Origin: CAWBLP01 sp963789495
GTDB lineage: Bacteria; Pseudomonadota; Alphaproteobacteria; Acetobacterales; Acetobacteraceae
Length of the DNA stretch: 64,000 bases
Assembly (NCBI GenBank): GCA_963789495.1
Contig: CAWBLP010000010.1
Location: 434,001-498,000 of the forward strand
Reading direction: 5' to 3'
The notes below the pieces were generated by a model. That model had not been told where the DNA came from. It worked only from the letters and a program-made list of their open reading frames with translations, and did not search any database. Numbering within the stretch: position 1 is the stretch's first letter; every line of letters begins with the position of its first letter. Both the position numbers and the translations under genes were made by a program. Of the stretch, positions 27,550-37,132 are shown piece by piece.

Positions 27550-27716
27550 CGTTTGCTCCTTTTGCTGCCGTTGCGGGAAATTCCCTGCGGCGCACCGGCA
27601 AATTCGCATGGCCTTGCGCAGCAATGCGATTACCTGGCGGGTAAAGCCGTGCGCCGCGCTTGCCAGTGGCGAGGCGAACGGTTTCACTGCCTCATCCCAA
27701 CCACGCTGAGGATTGG

Positions 27717-29798
27717 ATGCAGTCTGCCCGTTTGGCCGTCGATATCGGCGGCACGTTCACCGACCTCGCGCTGGAGCGCGACGGACAGCGCACCACGATC
27801 AAGGTCCTGACCACGCCGGCGGCCCCCGAGCAGGGCGTGCTGGACGGCGTGCGCACGATCCTGGCTGCAGCCAAGGTGAAGCCAGACGAGATCGCCATCG
27901 TCATCCACGGCACCACGCTGGCCACCAATGCGGTGATCGAGCGCAAGGGTGCGCGTACCGCCCTGCTGACAACCGAAGGCTTTCGCGATGTCATCGCGAT
28001 GGGCAATGAGAGCCGTTACGATCAATACGACCTGAACATCACGCTGCCCGAACCGCTGGTGCCGCGCCATCTGCGCCTGCCGGTGCCGGAAAGGCTGGAC
28101 AATGAAGGCCACGTGCTGCGTCCGCTGGATGAGGCGGCGGTGCGGGCGCTGGTGCCGATCCTGCGGCAGGAACGGGTTGAGAGCGTAGCCGTCGGCCTGC
28201 TGCATGCCTTCGTCAATCCCGACCATGAGCGCCGGGTGCGTACGGTCCTGACGCGCGAACTACCGGATATCGCGGTGTCGCTGTCGAGCGACGTGTCGCC
28301 GGAGATGCGCGAGTGGGAGCGGTTTTCCACCACGGTCGCCAACGCCTATGTGCAACCGCTGATGGAACGCTATTTGCGCCGGCTGCAGGACGGATTGCGT
28401 GCACTGCACTGTGCCGCGCCGGTGTTCCTGATGCTGTCGGGCGGCGGATTGACCACGATCGAGACCGCCTGCCGCTTCCCGATCCGCCTGGTGGAAAGCG
28501 GGCCGGCCGGGGGGGCGATCTTCTCGGCCTTCGTCGCGCGGCAATGCGGGCTGGACAGCGTGTTGTCGTTCGACATGGGCGGTACCACAGCGAAAATCTG
28601 CCTGATCGACGCAGGCAAGCCGCAGACCGCGCGCAGCTTCGAGGTGGCAAGGGTCGGGCGGTTCCGCAAAGGCTCGGGCCTGCCGCTGCGGATTCCGGTG
28701 ATCGAGATGGTGGAGATCGGTGCGGGCGGCGGCTCTATCGCGCATGTCGATACGATGGGGCGGATCGCGGTGGGGCCGGAAAGCGCCGGTGCCGACCCCG
28801 GCCCGGCCTGCTATGGGCGCGGCGGGACCTTGCCGGCGGTGACGGATGCCAACCTGTCGTTGGGACGCTATGACCCGGTCCGTTTCGCAGGCGGCTCCAT
28901 GTCGCTGGACAGCGCGGCAGCGCATGACGCGCTGCTGGATCAGGTGGGTGCGTCGCTGGGCCTGACCGCAGAGATGGCGGCGCTGGGCGTGGTGGAGATG
29001 GTCGATGAAAACATGGCCAACGCCGCCCGCGTGCACGCGATCGAATTGGGAAAAACCTATGACGGGCGCACGCTGATTGCCTTCGGCGGCGGCGGCCCCG
29101 TGCATGCCTGTCGTGTCGCAGAAAAGCTCGGCATTTCCCGCATCGTGGTGCCGTCGGGCGCCGGTGTCGGCAGTGCGATCGGCTTTCTGCGTGCGCCAGT
29201 CGGCTACGAGGTGGTGCGGAGCCTGTATCAGCGGTTTTCCACCTTCGATGTGGATGCGGTAAACGCGCTGCTGGACGAAATGCAGACTGAGGCGATGTCG
29301 GTGGTCGAGCAGGGGAGTTTCGGTGCGCCGGTGGCCGAGACGCGCATCGCCTACATGCGCTATGTCGGCCAGGGGCATGAAATTCCGGTGCCGCTGCCGG
29401 TTCGGGTGCTGCAGGCGGATGACGTGCCGCTGATCCGCACCCGGTACGACGAGGAATATACTCGTTTCTATGATCGTCCCGTGCCGGGGTCGGATGTAGA
29501 GATCATGAGCTACGCCGTTGTGGTGGCAACGCAGGTGGAGCAGGTCGAAGCGACCGAGGAGCCGAGTTCGCTGTTCGAACCGGCCGAAACGACTGCCGGC
29601 ACGCAGCCGGTGCGCGATACCACAACGGGCGAGGTAACGCCCTGGGCAGTCTACGAACGCGTCACATTGAAACCCGGCGCGCGCATCGTCGGCCCGGCGA
29701 TTGTAGCCGAGGACGAAACCTCCACGCTGGTCGGTCCGGGCTGGCATGCGGTGGTGAACGGGCTGGGTTATCTCGAGCTGGCACGTGGGGAGAGCTGA
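27717..29798 (+). CDS. hyuA: Hydantoinase/oxoprolinase family protein, subunit A
   Basis: A 693-residue ATP-dependent amidohydrolase subunit. The N-terminal LAVDIGGTFTDLALERD begins the actin-like ATPase fold. SSDVSPEMREWERFSTTVAN, LSGGGLTTIETACRFP, LSFDMGGTTAKICLID and EIGAGGGSIAHVD are family blocks. It belongs with N-methylhydantoinase A, 5-oxoprolinase and acetone carboxylase beta subunits, which open cyclic imides or lactams at the cost of ATP. The partner subunit B is the next gene on the same strand, though 361 bases away. The exact substrate cannot be told. Confidence 0.92.
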   Translation: MQSARLAVDIGGTFTDLALERDGQRTTIKVLTTPAAPEQGVLDGVRTILAAAKVKPDEIAIVIHGTTLATNAVIERKGARTALLTTEGFRDVIAMGNESRYDQYDLNITLPEPLVPRHLRLPVPERLDNEGHVLRPLDEAAVRALVPILRQERVESVAVGLLHAFVNPDHERRVRTVLTRELPDIAVSLSSDVSPEMREWERFSTTVANAYVQPLMERYLRRLQDGLRALHCAAPVFLMLSGGGLTTIETACRFPIRLVESGPAGGAIFSAFVARQCGLDSVLSFDMGGTTAKICLIDAGKPQTARSFEVARVGRFRKGSGLPLRIPVIEMVEIGAGGGSIAHVDTMGRIAVGPESAGADPGPACYGRGGTLPAVTDANLSLGRYDPVRFAGGSMSLDSAAAHDALLDQVGASLGLTAEMAALGVVEMVDENMANAARVHAIELGKTYDGRTLIAFGGGGPVHACRVAEKLGISRIVVPSGAGVGSAIGFLRAPVGYEVVRSLYQRFSTFDVDAVNALLDEMQTEAMSVVEQGSFGAPVAETRIAYMRYVGQGHEIPVPLPVRVLQADDVPLIRTRYDEEYTRFYDRPVPGSDVEIMSYAVVVATQVEQVEATEEPSSLFEPAETTAGTQPVRDTTTGEVTPWAVYERVTLKPGARIVGPAIVAEDETSTLVGPGWHAVVNGLGYLELARGES

Positions 29799-30159
29799 TC
29801 ATGCCCCTCGTCATGGCGGCGCATGCCCGATGCGCTTCAACATCGAGGGGGACGTGGCATGCCAGCTCCGCGCTTCTCGTCATGGCTGGGCCTGACTGCC
29901 TAAGAAAGAGCATGCCGCGCGTACTGCGTAACCCGATCGTTCCGGTGGGGATGGTCGAGTCAGGCCCGGCCATGGCGCAAACCAGACGTGCCCCCCTCGC
30001 TACTTTAACGTGCATCTGGCGCAGGCTCGCCATCGACGCCACATCACGGCATGCCGGGCGCAGGCCCGCCATCAATGACCGCTCTTTCACCCAAGCCGTG
30101 AAGCCGGAACGACAGGCCAATGCCCGCCATGACGGGTGCGCCGTGCAGGAGACGACCTG
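29799..30159. repeat. hyuA-hyuB spacer with long inverted repeat
   Basis: This 361-base gap interrupts what is normally a tightly packed gene pair. It contains CATGGCTGGGCCTGAC at 29881-29896 and its near-perfect reverse complement GTCAGGCCCGGCCATG at 29959-29974 (15 of 16 pairs). Related CATGGCGGGC pieces occur further along and near 27052. An open frame of 119 codons here has no family likeness and is judged non-coding. Confidence 0.6.
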
Positions 30160-31887
30160 ATGTCGCATGAAATCAATGCGCTAGCGAAGATCCACCGCCA
30201 AATCATGTGGAACCGTCTCATTGCGGTGGTGGAAGAGCAGGCGCAGACGATGATCCGCACCGCTTTCTCCACCACCGTGCGCGAGGCTGGCGACCTCTCC
30301 GCGGGCATTTTCGACCTGCATGGCCGCATGATGGCGCAGGCCGTCACCGGCACGCCGGGCCACGTCAATTCCATGGCCGAATCCGTCGGCCACTTCCTGA
30401 AGAAATATCCCGCCGCGGTCATGCGTCCCGGCGACCACTACTTAACCAACGACCCATGGCTCGGCACCGGCCATCTGCACGACCTGACCGTTGTCACGCC
30501 GGCGTTCCATGCGGGGAAGATCGTCGGCCTGTTCGCCAACACGGCGCATGTCATCGATATCGGTGGCCTCGGTATGGGACCGGAAGGCCGCTCGGTGTTC
30601 GAGGAAGGGCTGTACATCCCGATCGTAAAATGCTTCGATCAGGGTGAGCCCAACGAGACGTTCTTCGACTTCATTCGCGCCGGATCGCGCCTGCCGGTGG
30701 AGCTGGAAGGTGATATCTACTCCCTGTGCGCGTGCAACGATGCCGGTGCGCACCGGCTGGTGGAGATGATGGACGAGTTCGAGATGGACAGTCTCGACCC
30801 GCTTGCGCAGTTCATCTTCGACAGTTCCCATCGCGCGACGTTGGCCGAAATTGCCCGCATTCCGAACGGCACCTACCGCGCCGAGATCAACTCCGACGGG
30901 TACGAAGAACCGGTCACCCTGAAAGCCGCGATGACCATTCTAGATGACGGCATCGAGGTGGACTATTCCGGTACCTCCGGTCTGTCCCAGCGCGGCATCA
31001 ACGTGCCGCCGGCCTATTGCCGAGCGTATTCGTGCTTTGGCATCAAATGCGTGGTGGCGCCGGAGATTCCCAATAACTGGGCCAGCCTGGCGCCGTTCCG
31101 CATGATTATCCCCGAGGGCTGCATCCTGAACGCGCCGCATCCCTATCCGGTGTCGGTGCGTCACGTGATCGGCCATCTGCTGCCGGACCTGATGATGGGA
31201 TGCCTGCACCAGGTGGTGCCAGAGCGCGTCACCGCGGAAGGCGCGTCCTCGCTGTGGAATCCACCATTGCGCGGTGGGGCCGGCGTGTCCGGTCAGGCGC
31301 GCGGCAATCGCCCGGTTACGCCCGATTTCGAGATCATCACCTTCAACTCCGGTGGCACCGGCGCGCGTCCGACACAGGACGGATTGAACGCCACCGCATA
31401 TCCGTCCGGCGTGCGCACCATGCCGGTGGAGGCCACCGAAAACGTTGCGCCGGTGATCTTCTGGCGTAAGGAGCTGAAGCCCGATTCCGGCGGTGCCGGC
31501 CACACCCGCGGCGGCGCCGGGCAGATCATGGAGATTGCCACCAAGGGCGATCTGGAATTCGCGGTCAATGCCACGTTCGATCGCGTTGCCAACGCACCGA
31601 AGGGCCGCGAAGGCGGGCTGATGGGTGCGCCGGGTCAGGTGCATCTGAAGACCGGCAAGACGCTGCGCACCAAGGGCTTCCAGATCATTCCCGATGGCGA
31701 ACGCCTGGTCCTGGAACTGCCGGGCGGCGGCGGCATGGGCGATCCCACCACGCGGGATCCGCTGCTTGTCGCGCGTGACGTGCGCGACGGCCTGGTCTCG
31801 TCCGAGAACGCCCGCGATCTCTACAAGGTGGTGATCGGCACTGATGGAACGCTCGACACCGTCGCAACGCGTGCGCTACGTGGCTGA
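30160..31887 (+). CDS. hyuB: Hydantoinase B/oxoprolinase family protein
   Basis: A 575-residue catalytic partner of HyuA. Family blocks are REAGDLSAGIFDLHGRMMAQ, TPGHVNSMAESVGHFLK, GDHYLTNDPWLGTGHLHDLT, ANTAHVIDIGGLG, EFEMDSLDPLAQFIFDSS, INVPPAYCRAYSCFGIK and SGGAGHTRGGAGQIMEI. The conserved His and Asp residues in the GTGHLHD and TAHVID segments bind metal in relatives. ATG 30160 follows GGAGACGACCTG. Cytoplasmic and expected to form a complex with the hyuA product. A degraded transporter fragment follows at 32061. Confidence 0.93.
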   Translation: MSHEINALAKIHRQIMWNRLIAVVEEQAQTMIRTAFSTTVREAGDLSAGIFDLHGRMMAQAVTGTPGHVNSMAESVGHFLKKYPAAVMRPGDHYLTNDPWLGTGHLHDLTVVTPAFHAGKIVGLFANTAHVIDIGGLGMGPEGRSVFEEGLYIPIVKCFDQGEPNETFFDFIRAGSRLPVELEGDIYSLCACNDAGAHRLVEMMDEFEMDSLDPLAQFIFDSSHRATLAEIARIPNGTYRAEINSDGYEEPVTLKAAMTILDDGIEVDYSGTSGLSQRGINVPPAYCRAYSCFGIKCVVAPEIPNNWASLAPFRMIIPEGCILNAPHPYPVSVRHVIGHLLPDLMMGCLHQVVPERVTAEGASSLWNPPLRGGAGVSGQARGNRPVTPDFEIITFNSGGTGARPTQDGLNATAYPSGVRTMPVEATENVAPVIFWRKELKPDSGGAGHTRGGAGQIMEIATKGDLEFAVNATFDRVANAPKGREGGLMGAPGQVHLKTGKTLRTKGFQIIPDGERLVLELPGGGGMGDPTTRDPLLVARDVRDGLVSSENARDLYKVVIGTDGTLDTVATRALRG

Positions 31888-32060
31888 TCGCTGTCATCCG
31901 CTGCGGGTCAGCGCCTGAGTCAACCGGTCCCAGGGCTGGCGAACATAACCTCCCATGGTCAGTGTAACGGGTTCGTCCCAGAGCGTCGCCTCGGCTCGCA
32001 CTCACGCCCCCAGTTTCGCCAACATCCTGACCGGCATCGCGGCCGCGGCGCGATCGCCTG

Positions 32061-32261
32061 GATCTCTTCGATTGCAATCTGCGCGACTTCTTCGGCCCGT
32101 GGTGGGCTGGCTTCGTGCGGGACCTGACGGGCAGCTTCGCCGCCGGGCAGTATGGTCTGGTCCTGATGGGCGTCATCTCCCCCCTGGTCTGCGTCGTCTT
32201 TTTGCACATCCCCGACGCGGTGAAGCAGCGGAGTGAGGCCCTGAGCGCGCAGGCCGATTGA
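32061..32261 (+). pseudogene. MFS transporter C-terminal remnant
   Basis: The frame ending at TGA 32259-32261 reads LRDFFGPWWAGFVRDLTGSF, then GLVLMGVISPLVCVVFLHIP. This is the last transmembrane hairpin of an anion:cation-symporter-type MFS permease. No start or earlier helices are present upstream, where 31888-32060 carries no clear coding signal. It is probably the residue of an uptake system that once served the hydantoinase genes. Confidence 0.65.
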
Positions 32262-32375
32262 CCACATCTGCCGCGGTTCTTCCACGCCGGTGGAAGGACC
32301 GCGGGCGCGGTGCGTGTTCCAGTTCGCGGCAACACGGTCTACACAGACTCCGCCCGTTCGGATGGAGTCTTCGGC

Positions 32376-33830
32376 ATGTCTCCTCGCTGCGACCTGATCA
32401 TTCGTGACGTAACTGTGTTCGACGGCACTGGCGCCCCCCGCTTCAAGGCAGACGTCGGCGTGACCGGAGATCGTATCGCCGCGGTCGGCGATCTGGGCGC
32501 AGCCTCCGCGGAGCGCGAGATCGTCGCCACCGGCAAGGCGCTGTCCCCCGGCTTCATCGATGCCCATACCCATGATGACCGCGCGGTGCTGTGCGGGCCC
32601 GCGTGCATGCTGTGCAAGATGTCGCAGGGCGTCACCACGGTCGTGGTCGGCAATTGCGGCATCTCGCTCTCACCCGTCCGCATGAAGTCCCGTCCGGTGC
32701 CGCCGCTCGATCTGCTCGGTGACGAATCGTGGTGGAGCTACGACAGTTTTGGCGCTTATGCGGACCGTCTGGCGCGGGATCCCTCGACGGTGAACGCCTG
32801 TGCCTTGATCGGCCATATGTCGCTGCGCGTCGAGGCGATGCAGGGTGACACCCAGCGCGCCGCCACCGACAAGGAAGCCGCGCGGATGCAGCGCCGGCTG
32901 GCCGAATCGCTTGCGCAGGGCGCTTCCGGCTTTTCCACCGGGCTGTATTATCCGCCCAACATGATGGCGCCGACCGATGAGGTGATCGCGGTCGCCGAAG
33001 CGCTGCGTGCCGCTGGCGGCCTCTATGTGACGCATATGCGCGACGAAGCGAACGACGTCCTGAAATCGATCGAGGAGACCCTCCGGATCGGCCGGTCGGT
33101 GAACGCGCCGGTGGTGATCAGCCACCATAAATGCGCGATGCCGGAGAATTTCGGCCGCTCATCGGAGACGCTGCCGCGCATCGACACCGCCGCGCAGGGC
33201 CAGAAAGTGGATTTCGACGTGTATCCCTATCACGCGGGTTCCACCGTGCTGATGCCGGAACGGCTGCGCCCGGATGTGCCGGTGCAGGTCACCTGGTCGG
33301 TGCCACATCCGGATCAGGCCGGTCGCATGCTCGACGCGATCGCCAAGGACTGGGGCCTCTCGTCCCGTGAGACGGCCGAACGGCTGCTGCCGGCGGGCGC
33401 CATCTTCTTCCAGATGGACGAAGCCGACGTGCGGCGCATCATGGCGCACCGGCTGGCGATGATCGGCAGTGACGGGCTGCCGCACGACTCGTATCCGCAT
33501 CCACGGCTGTGGGGGACATTCCCGCGGGTGCTGGGCCATTACGCACGCGATCTGGGGCTGTTCAGCATGGAGACGGCCGTGCGCAAGATGACCGGTCACA
33601 CCGCGGAGGTGTTCGGCCTGCTGGATCGTGGCGTGATCCGCGCCGGGGCCTATGCGGACCTGGTGTTGTTCGACCCCGCGACCGTGCGTGACGCCGCCAC
33701 CTTCGATGCACCGACGCGGCCGGCCGAGGGCATCCTGGAAACCTGGGTGAATGGCCAGTCGACCTTCGTTCAGGGCCAGGGTGCAACAGCCGCCCGCGCT
33801 GGGCGTCTCGTGACTCGAAATGGGGCTTGA
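32376..33830 (+). CDS. N-acyl-D-amino-acid deacylase / D-aminoacylase family amidohydrolase
   Basis: A 484-residue metal-dependent amidohydrolase. Evidence: GFIDAHTHDDRAVL (first metal His pair), VVGNCGISLSP (the Cys that helps hold zinc in D-aminoacylase), YVTHMRDEAND, ISHHKCAMPENFGRSSETL, SDGLPHDSYPHPRLWGTFP (catalytic Asp and the HPR..GTFPR signature), and KMTGHTAEVFGLLDRG with a terminal beta-sandwich. It removes the acyl group from N-acyl-D-amino acids. ATG 32376 (MSPRCDLIIRD) matches the family N-terminus better than the upstream in-frame 32310. It is followed by a LysE exporter and an enolase-superfamily enzyme in the same direction. Confidence 0.92.
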   Translation: MSPRCDLIIRDVTVFDGTGAPRFKADVGVTGDRIAAVGDLGAASAEREIVATGKALSPGFIDAHTHDDRAVLCGPACMLCKMSQGVTTVVVGNCGISLSPVRMKSRPVPPLDLLGDESWWSYDSFGAYADRLARDPSTVNACALIGHMSLRVEAMQGDTQRAATDKEAARMQRRLAESLAQGASGFSTGLYYPPNMMAPTDEVIAVAEALRAAGGLYVTHMRDEANDVLKSIEETLRIGRSVNAPVVISHHKCAMPENFGRSSETLPRIDTAAQGQKVDFDVYPYHAGSTVLMPERLRPDVPVQVTWSVPHPDQAGRMLDAIAKDWGLSSRETAERLLPAGAIFFQMDEADVRRIMAHRLAMIGSDGLPHDSYPHPRLWGTFPRVLGHYARDLGLFSMETAVRKMTGHTAEVFGLLDRGVIRAGAYADLVLFDPATVRDAATFDAPTRPAEGILETWVNGQSTFVQGQGATAARAGRLVTRNGA

Positions 33831-33944
33831 GATACCGTCGAGACCCGCCTGTCCCTCGGTCTTGCCGGCGCAGGCCCAGCATCCACGACTGAGTCGCGTA
33901 CCGCAGGGGCCACCGCGCCTTCGCGGACCATGACCGCAGGGACC

Positions 33945-34544
33945 ATGATGGACAGCACACTTCTCTCCATGACCGGGTTCGCCGTGGCGATGTACATCAC
34001 GCCGGGTCCAAACAACGTCATGCTTGCCAGTTCGGGTGCCAATCACGGGGTGCGGGCGACGTTTCCGCATATGCTGGGCATCGCGGTCGGGTTTTCCTTC
34101 ATGCTGGTCGTGGTGTCGGCCGGACTTGGTACGCTGTTGCTGCTCTGGCCGCCTTTGCTGCCCGTCATGCGCTGGGTCGGCGCCGCCTGGATGCTGTACC
34201 TTGCATGGAAGATCGCCGTCGCGCCGCTGCCGGGCGAGGGCGGGCAAAGCCGGCTCATGGGACTGTTCGGCGCTGCGGCGTTCCAATGGATCAACCCGAA
34301 AGCCTGGCTGATCACGATCGGCGCCGCGAGCGAGTTCATGCTGCCGGGCAGACCACTGGCCGAACAACTCTCCCGCATCGGGCTGATATTCTTCGCCGTG
34401 GCGTTTCCCTGCATGTTGCCGTGGGTGCTGATTGGCAAGGGCGCGGGCCGGCTCTTGCGCTCGCGGACCCAGCTACGCGTGTTCAATGTCGCGATGGCAC
34501 TGCTGCTGGTGGCATCGCTGATTCCGGTGCTGTTCGAAAGCTGA
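33945..34544 (+). CDS. LysE/RhtB family amino-acid exporter
   Basis: A 199-residue inner-membrane protein with about six hydrophobic segments. MYITPGPNNVMLASSGANHG is the LysE/RhtB signature, followed by GFSFMLVVVSAGLGTLLLL and AAFQWINPKAWLITIG. The family exports amino acids or related metabolites by proton exchange. Two adjacent ATGs (33945, 33948) are possible starts. It sits between a D-aminoacylase and an enolase-superfamily gene, only 19 bases ahead of the latter, so export or overflow relief of the amino-acid product is a reasonable inference. Confidence 0.9.
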   Translation: MMDSTLLSMTGFAVAMYITPGPNNVMLASSGANHGVRATFPHMLGIAVGFSFMLVVVSAGLGTLLLLWPPLLPVMRWVGAAWMLYLAWKIAVAPLPGEGGQSRLMGLFGAAAFQWINPKAWLITIGAASEFMLPGRPLAEQLSRIGLIFFAVAFPCMLPWVLIGKGAGRLLRSRTQLRVFNVAMALLLVASLIPVLFES

Positions 34545-34563
34545 CAACAAAGGGGAAACGCCG

Positions 34564-35667
34564 GTGAAAATCACTCAGATCGAAGCGTTCCAGGTCGCAT
34601 GGTCGCCGGACGAGAAGCCGTCACAGCACAGTGCTTTCGTCCGCGTGCACACCGATGCTGGACTCAGCGGACTCGGTGAAGCCTCGCCGATGCTGGGCGG
34701 CCGCGCCTCGCTTGGCATGATCGAGCATGACATCGCCCCCATGCTGATCGGCCAGGACCCGCTCGACCACGCCGTCCTGCTCGACCGGGCCCTACACACC
34801 CTGGTCAAGCTCGGCCCCGAAGGCGCCCTCACCGGTGCGCTCGCGGCGCTCGACATCGCGCTGTGGGACATCAAAGGCAAACTCACCAACCTGCCGATCT
34901 ACAAACTGATCGGCGGCGCCTGGCGTTCCGCATTGCCGTTCTACGCGTCGATCGGCGGCAATGGTGCGCGCGACGTGGATGCCGTGCTGCGGGTCGTCGA
35001 ACAACGCATGAAGGATCGGCCGGCGGCGGTGAAAATCCGCTTCGACAACGATCGTACCACGCTGGACGCTGATATTCCCGGCGACATCGCCAAGGCACGC
35101 GCCGTACGCAAGTTGGTGGGTGACGGCTTCCCTTTGGCGTTCGACGCCAACAATGGCTACAGCGTCGGCGGTGCCATCCGAGTCGGGCGCGCGCTGGAGG
35201 AACTCGGCTTCTGGTGGTTCGAGGAGCCGGTCCAGCACTACCACGTCAAGGCGATGGGGCAGGTGGCCCGCGCGCTGGACATCACGGTGTCCGCCGGGGA
35301 ACAGACCTACACGCTCGCCGCATTGGCGGATCTGATCGAGGCTGGTGTACCGATGGTGCAGCCGGACATCGTCAAGATGGGCGGCATCACCGGGCTGCTG
35401 CGCTGTGCCGCTTTGTGTCATGCGCACGGCGTGGAACTGGTGCCGCATCAGACCCAGCCGATGATCGGTCATACCGCGAATCTGCATGTCCTGGCGGCGC
35501 AACTGCACGCTACCAAGCCGGCGGAGTGGAACGATCCGTCGTCACGAACCCATGCGGTGTTCAACAATCCGCCGTTGCCGCGTGATGGATTGTTTCACCT
35601 GCCGGAGGCGCCCGGCCTGGGCCTGGCGATCAACGAGACCGAACTGCGGCAACGTCGCGTGGCATAG
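34564..35667 (+). CDS. Mandelate racemase/muconate lactonizing enzyme family protein
   Basis: A 367-residue enolase-superfamily enzyme from a GTG start with AAAGGGGAAACGCCG ahead. The lid domain (residues 1-120) contains TDAGLSGLGEASPMLGG. In the barrel, AVKIRFDN is the acid/base strand (K-x-R rather than K-x-K). Metal ligands are the Asp of AFDANNGYSV, the Glu of WWFEEPVQ and the Glu of TVSAGEQTY. VPHQTQPMIGHTANL carries a His near the C-terminal end. This layout suits mandelate-racemase-type dehydratases or racemases; N-acylamino-acid racemase is an attractive guess from context, but the K-x-R motif does not prove it. Confidence 0.88.
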   Translation: MKITQIEAFQVAWSPDEKPSQHSAFVRVHTDAGLSGLGEASPMLGGRASLGMIEHDIAPMLIGQDPLDHAVLLDRALHTLVKLGPEGALTGALAALDIALWDIKGKLTNLPIYKLIGGAWRSALPFYASIGGNGARDVDAVLRVVEQRMKDRPAAVKIRFDNDRTTLDADIPGDIAKARAVRKLVGDGFPLAFDANNGYSVGGAIRVGRALEELGFWWFEEPVQHYHVKAMGQVARALDITVSAGEQTYTLAALADLIEAGVPMVQPDIVKMGGITGLLRCAALCHAHGVELVPHQTQPMIGHTANLHVLAAQLHATKPAEWNDPSSRTHAVFNNPPLPRDGLFHLPEAPGLGLAINETELRQRRVA

Positions 35668-35693
35668 CAGGTTCGGGACGTTTCCCCCGAGCG

Positions 35694-35731
35694 CCCATCA
35701 AGGGGCGCTGCCCTTGAAACCTTGCCAAGGA
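35694..35731. repeat. Dispersed GC-rich palindromic repeat, module 1 fragment
   Basis: CATCAAGGGGCGCTGCCC followed by TTGAAACCTTGCCAAGG matches module 1 at 62430-62480 and the reverse strand of 18612-18685. It lies between the convergent enolase-family and CobW-type genes. The remaining 35668-35880 gap shows nothing else. Confidence 0.6.
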
Positions 35732-35880
35732 CGTTTGAGCCTGTGGATCTTTCGATTCCCACGATCTTTCATCGTCCCGCTGCGATTCGATACAGGTCCC
35801 GATTCGCAAACCTGGGTGAATTCAGTCGTATCGGCGGGCTGAATGTGGAAAGCTGGCTGGAGTAGGCAGGAACCGCTACC

Positions 35881-36822
35881 TCATGCCGCCACACCCGCGG
35901 CACAGCCCTGCATCACCCCCTCGATCTCCTCCGCCGTCATCGCCCCCAGCTCCACCACGAACACCACCCGCGCCCGAGGCACCTCCGCCGTCGCCATCCC
36001 ACCCGGCGCAGGCGCCAGCGTCGCCCGCCCGCCGGCGAACTGGAATACCGTCAGCCGCCCCGGCTGCTCCACCGTTTCGAAAATCCCCTTCGCCCGCGCC
36101 AGCTTCGGCGCCAGCCGCCCGATGGCGGCCTGGAACCGCTGCAGCGACACCGGCCGGTCGCTGGTCCAGCTCAGTGCCTGAAACCGCTCCGCCGCCGGCA
36201 GCCGCCGCCCCGGCTCATGCGGCGCCGGCAGCTGATCCGGGTCGGGGGCGAACAGCAGCGCGGCCGGCACCGCCCCGTGCGGTGCCTCCACCACCACGGA
36301 ACCCGGCCGCACTGCCCGCACCGCCGCGCGCACCCGCTCGGGTGCCGCAGGGTCGGCCAGGTCCGACTTGGTCAGCGCCACCACATCCGCCGCGCGCAGT
36401 TGCGACTGCAGCAGCGGGTCCTGCAGCGTCGCTACCGGGGCCGAGGCGTCCACCACGCACAGCACCGTCTCCAGCGGCGCCTCGCGAAAGATCACCGGGT
36501 CCATCAGGTTGCGCAGGATATCCGTCGGGTCCGCCACCCCGCTGGTCTCGATCACGATGACCTCCGGCCGCGGATCGCGCCGCAGCAGGGACGCCAGCGT
36601 GCGCAGCAGGTCGCCCTCCAGGCTGCAGCAGATGCAGCCATTGCTCAGGCTCACCACCCCGTCGCTCGCGCCCGCGATCAGATCCGCGTCGATGTTGATG
36701 GCGCCGAAGTCGTTGACCACGGCGGCGATGCGCCGTCCCGCGGCATGCGCCAGCAGGTGGTTCACCACCGAGGTCTTGCCGGCGCCGAGGAAGCCGGTCA
36801 CCAGCAGAATCGGGACAGGCAT
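35881..36822 (-). CDS. CobW-family metallochaperone GTPase (second copy type)
   Basis: A 313-residue G3E GTPase: P-loop GFLGAGKTS at residues 10-18, VNDFGAINIDADL, the metal-binding NGCICCSLEGDL at 61-72, ETSGVADPTDI, and TKSD. The C-terminal CobW domain is present but short (RAKGIFETVEQPGRLTVFQF). It is distinct from the protein at 25999, with different linkers and an Ala- and Pro-rich tail. It lies downstream of, and on the same strand as, the N-acyl-D-amino-acid amidohydrolase at 37133, so that zinc enzyme is a candidate client. The 310-base space between them weakens an operon claim. Confidence 0.92.
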   Translation of the reverse strand: MPVPILLVTGFLGAGKTSVVNHLLAHAAGRRIAAVVNDFGAINIDADLIAGASDGVVSLSNGCICCSLEGDLLRTLASLLRRDPRPEVIVIETSGVADPTDILRNLMDPVIFREAPLETVLCVVDASAPVATLQDPLLQSQLRAADVVALTKSDLADPAAPERVRAAVRAVRPGSVVVEAPHGAVPAALLFAPDPDQLPAPHEPGRRLPAAERFQALSWTSDRPVSLQRFQAAIGRLAPKLARAKGIFETVEQPGRLTVFQFAGGRATLAPAPGGMATAEVPRARVVFVVELGAMTAEEIEGVMQGCAAGVAA

Positions 36823-37132
36823 GGGCGTGCGTTTCCCTGGACAACGATGCCGAACGCCTGGCCGACGTCATCGGCCGGCCGGCGGGCAGCAGAAGACTCA
36901 ACCGCAAACGCACGCCAATAACGCGAATGGGCCGGTGCCGACTGCAGCGTTCGAGCGTGGCATTGGTAAAATGGCCTCGCCGCCCGGCTACGCGGGACGC
37001 AACCCGGCACCATTGGTTTCGCGACGCCTGCGTTCATCTGCCGGGGTTGCGTCGGCTTGGGTGATCGATCTTGTCGCGAACTCCGGCCCCCGATCGGTCC
37101 GGCTGGTCTTGCAGACTTCTCGCGGCGAACGG
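36823..37132. other. Intergenic region with inverted repeat
   Basis: There is no coding signal. GACGCAACCCGGCA at 36996-37009 pairs with TGCCGGGGTTGCGTC at 37039-37053, one unpaired base apart from a 29-base loop. It could end transcription of the amidohydrolase, although no T run follows. Confidence 0.5.

Noticed and set aside
28260..29747. Minus-strand open frame of 495 codons within hyuA
   Set aside because: Antisense shadow of a well-conserved gene.
29801..30160. 119-codon open frame between hyuA and hyuB
   Set aside because: It translates an inverted-repeat spacer and has no recognisable fold or ribosome site support.
33159..34367. Minus-strand open frame of 402 codons
   Set aside because: Antisense to the deacylase and the LysE exporter; no family signal.
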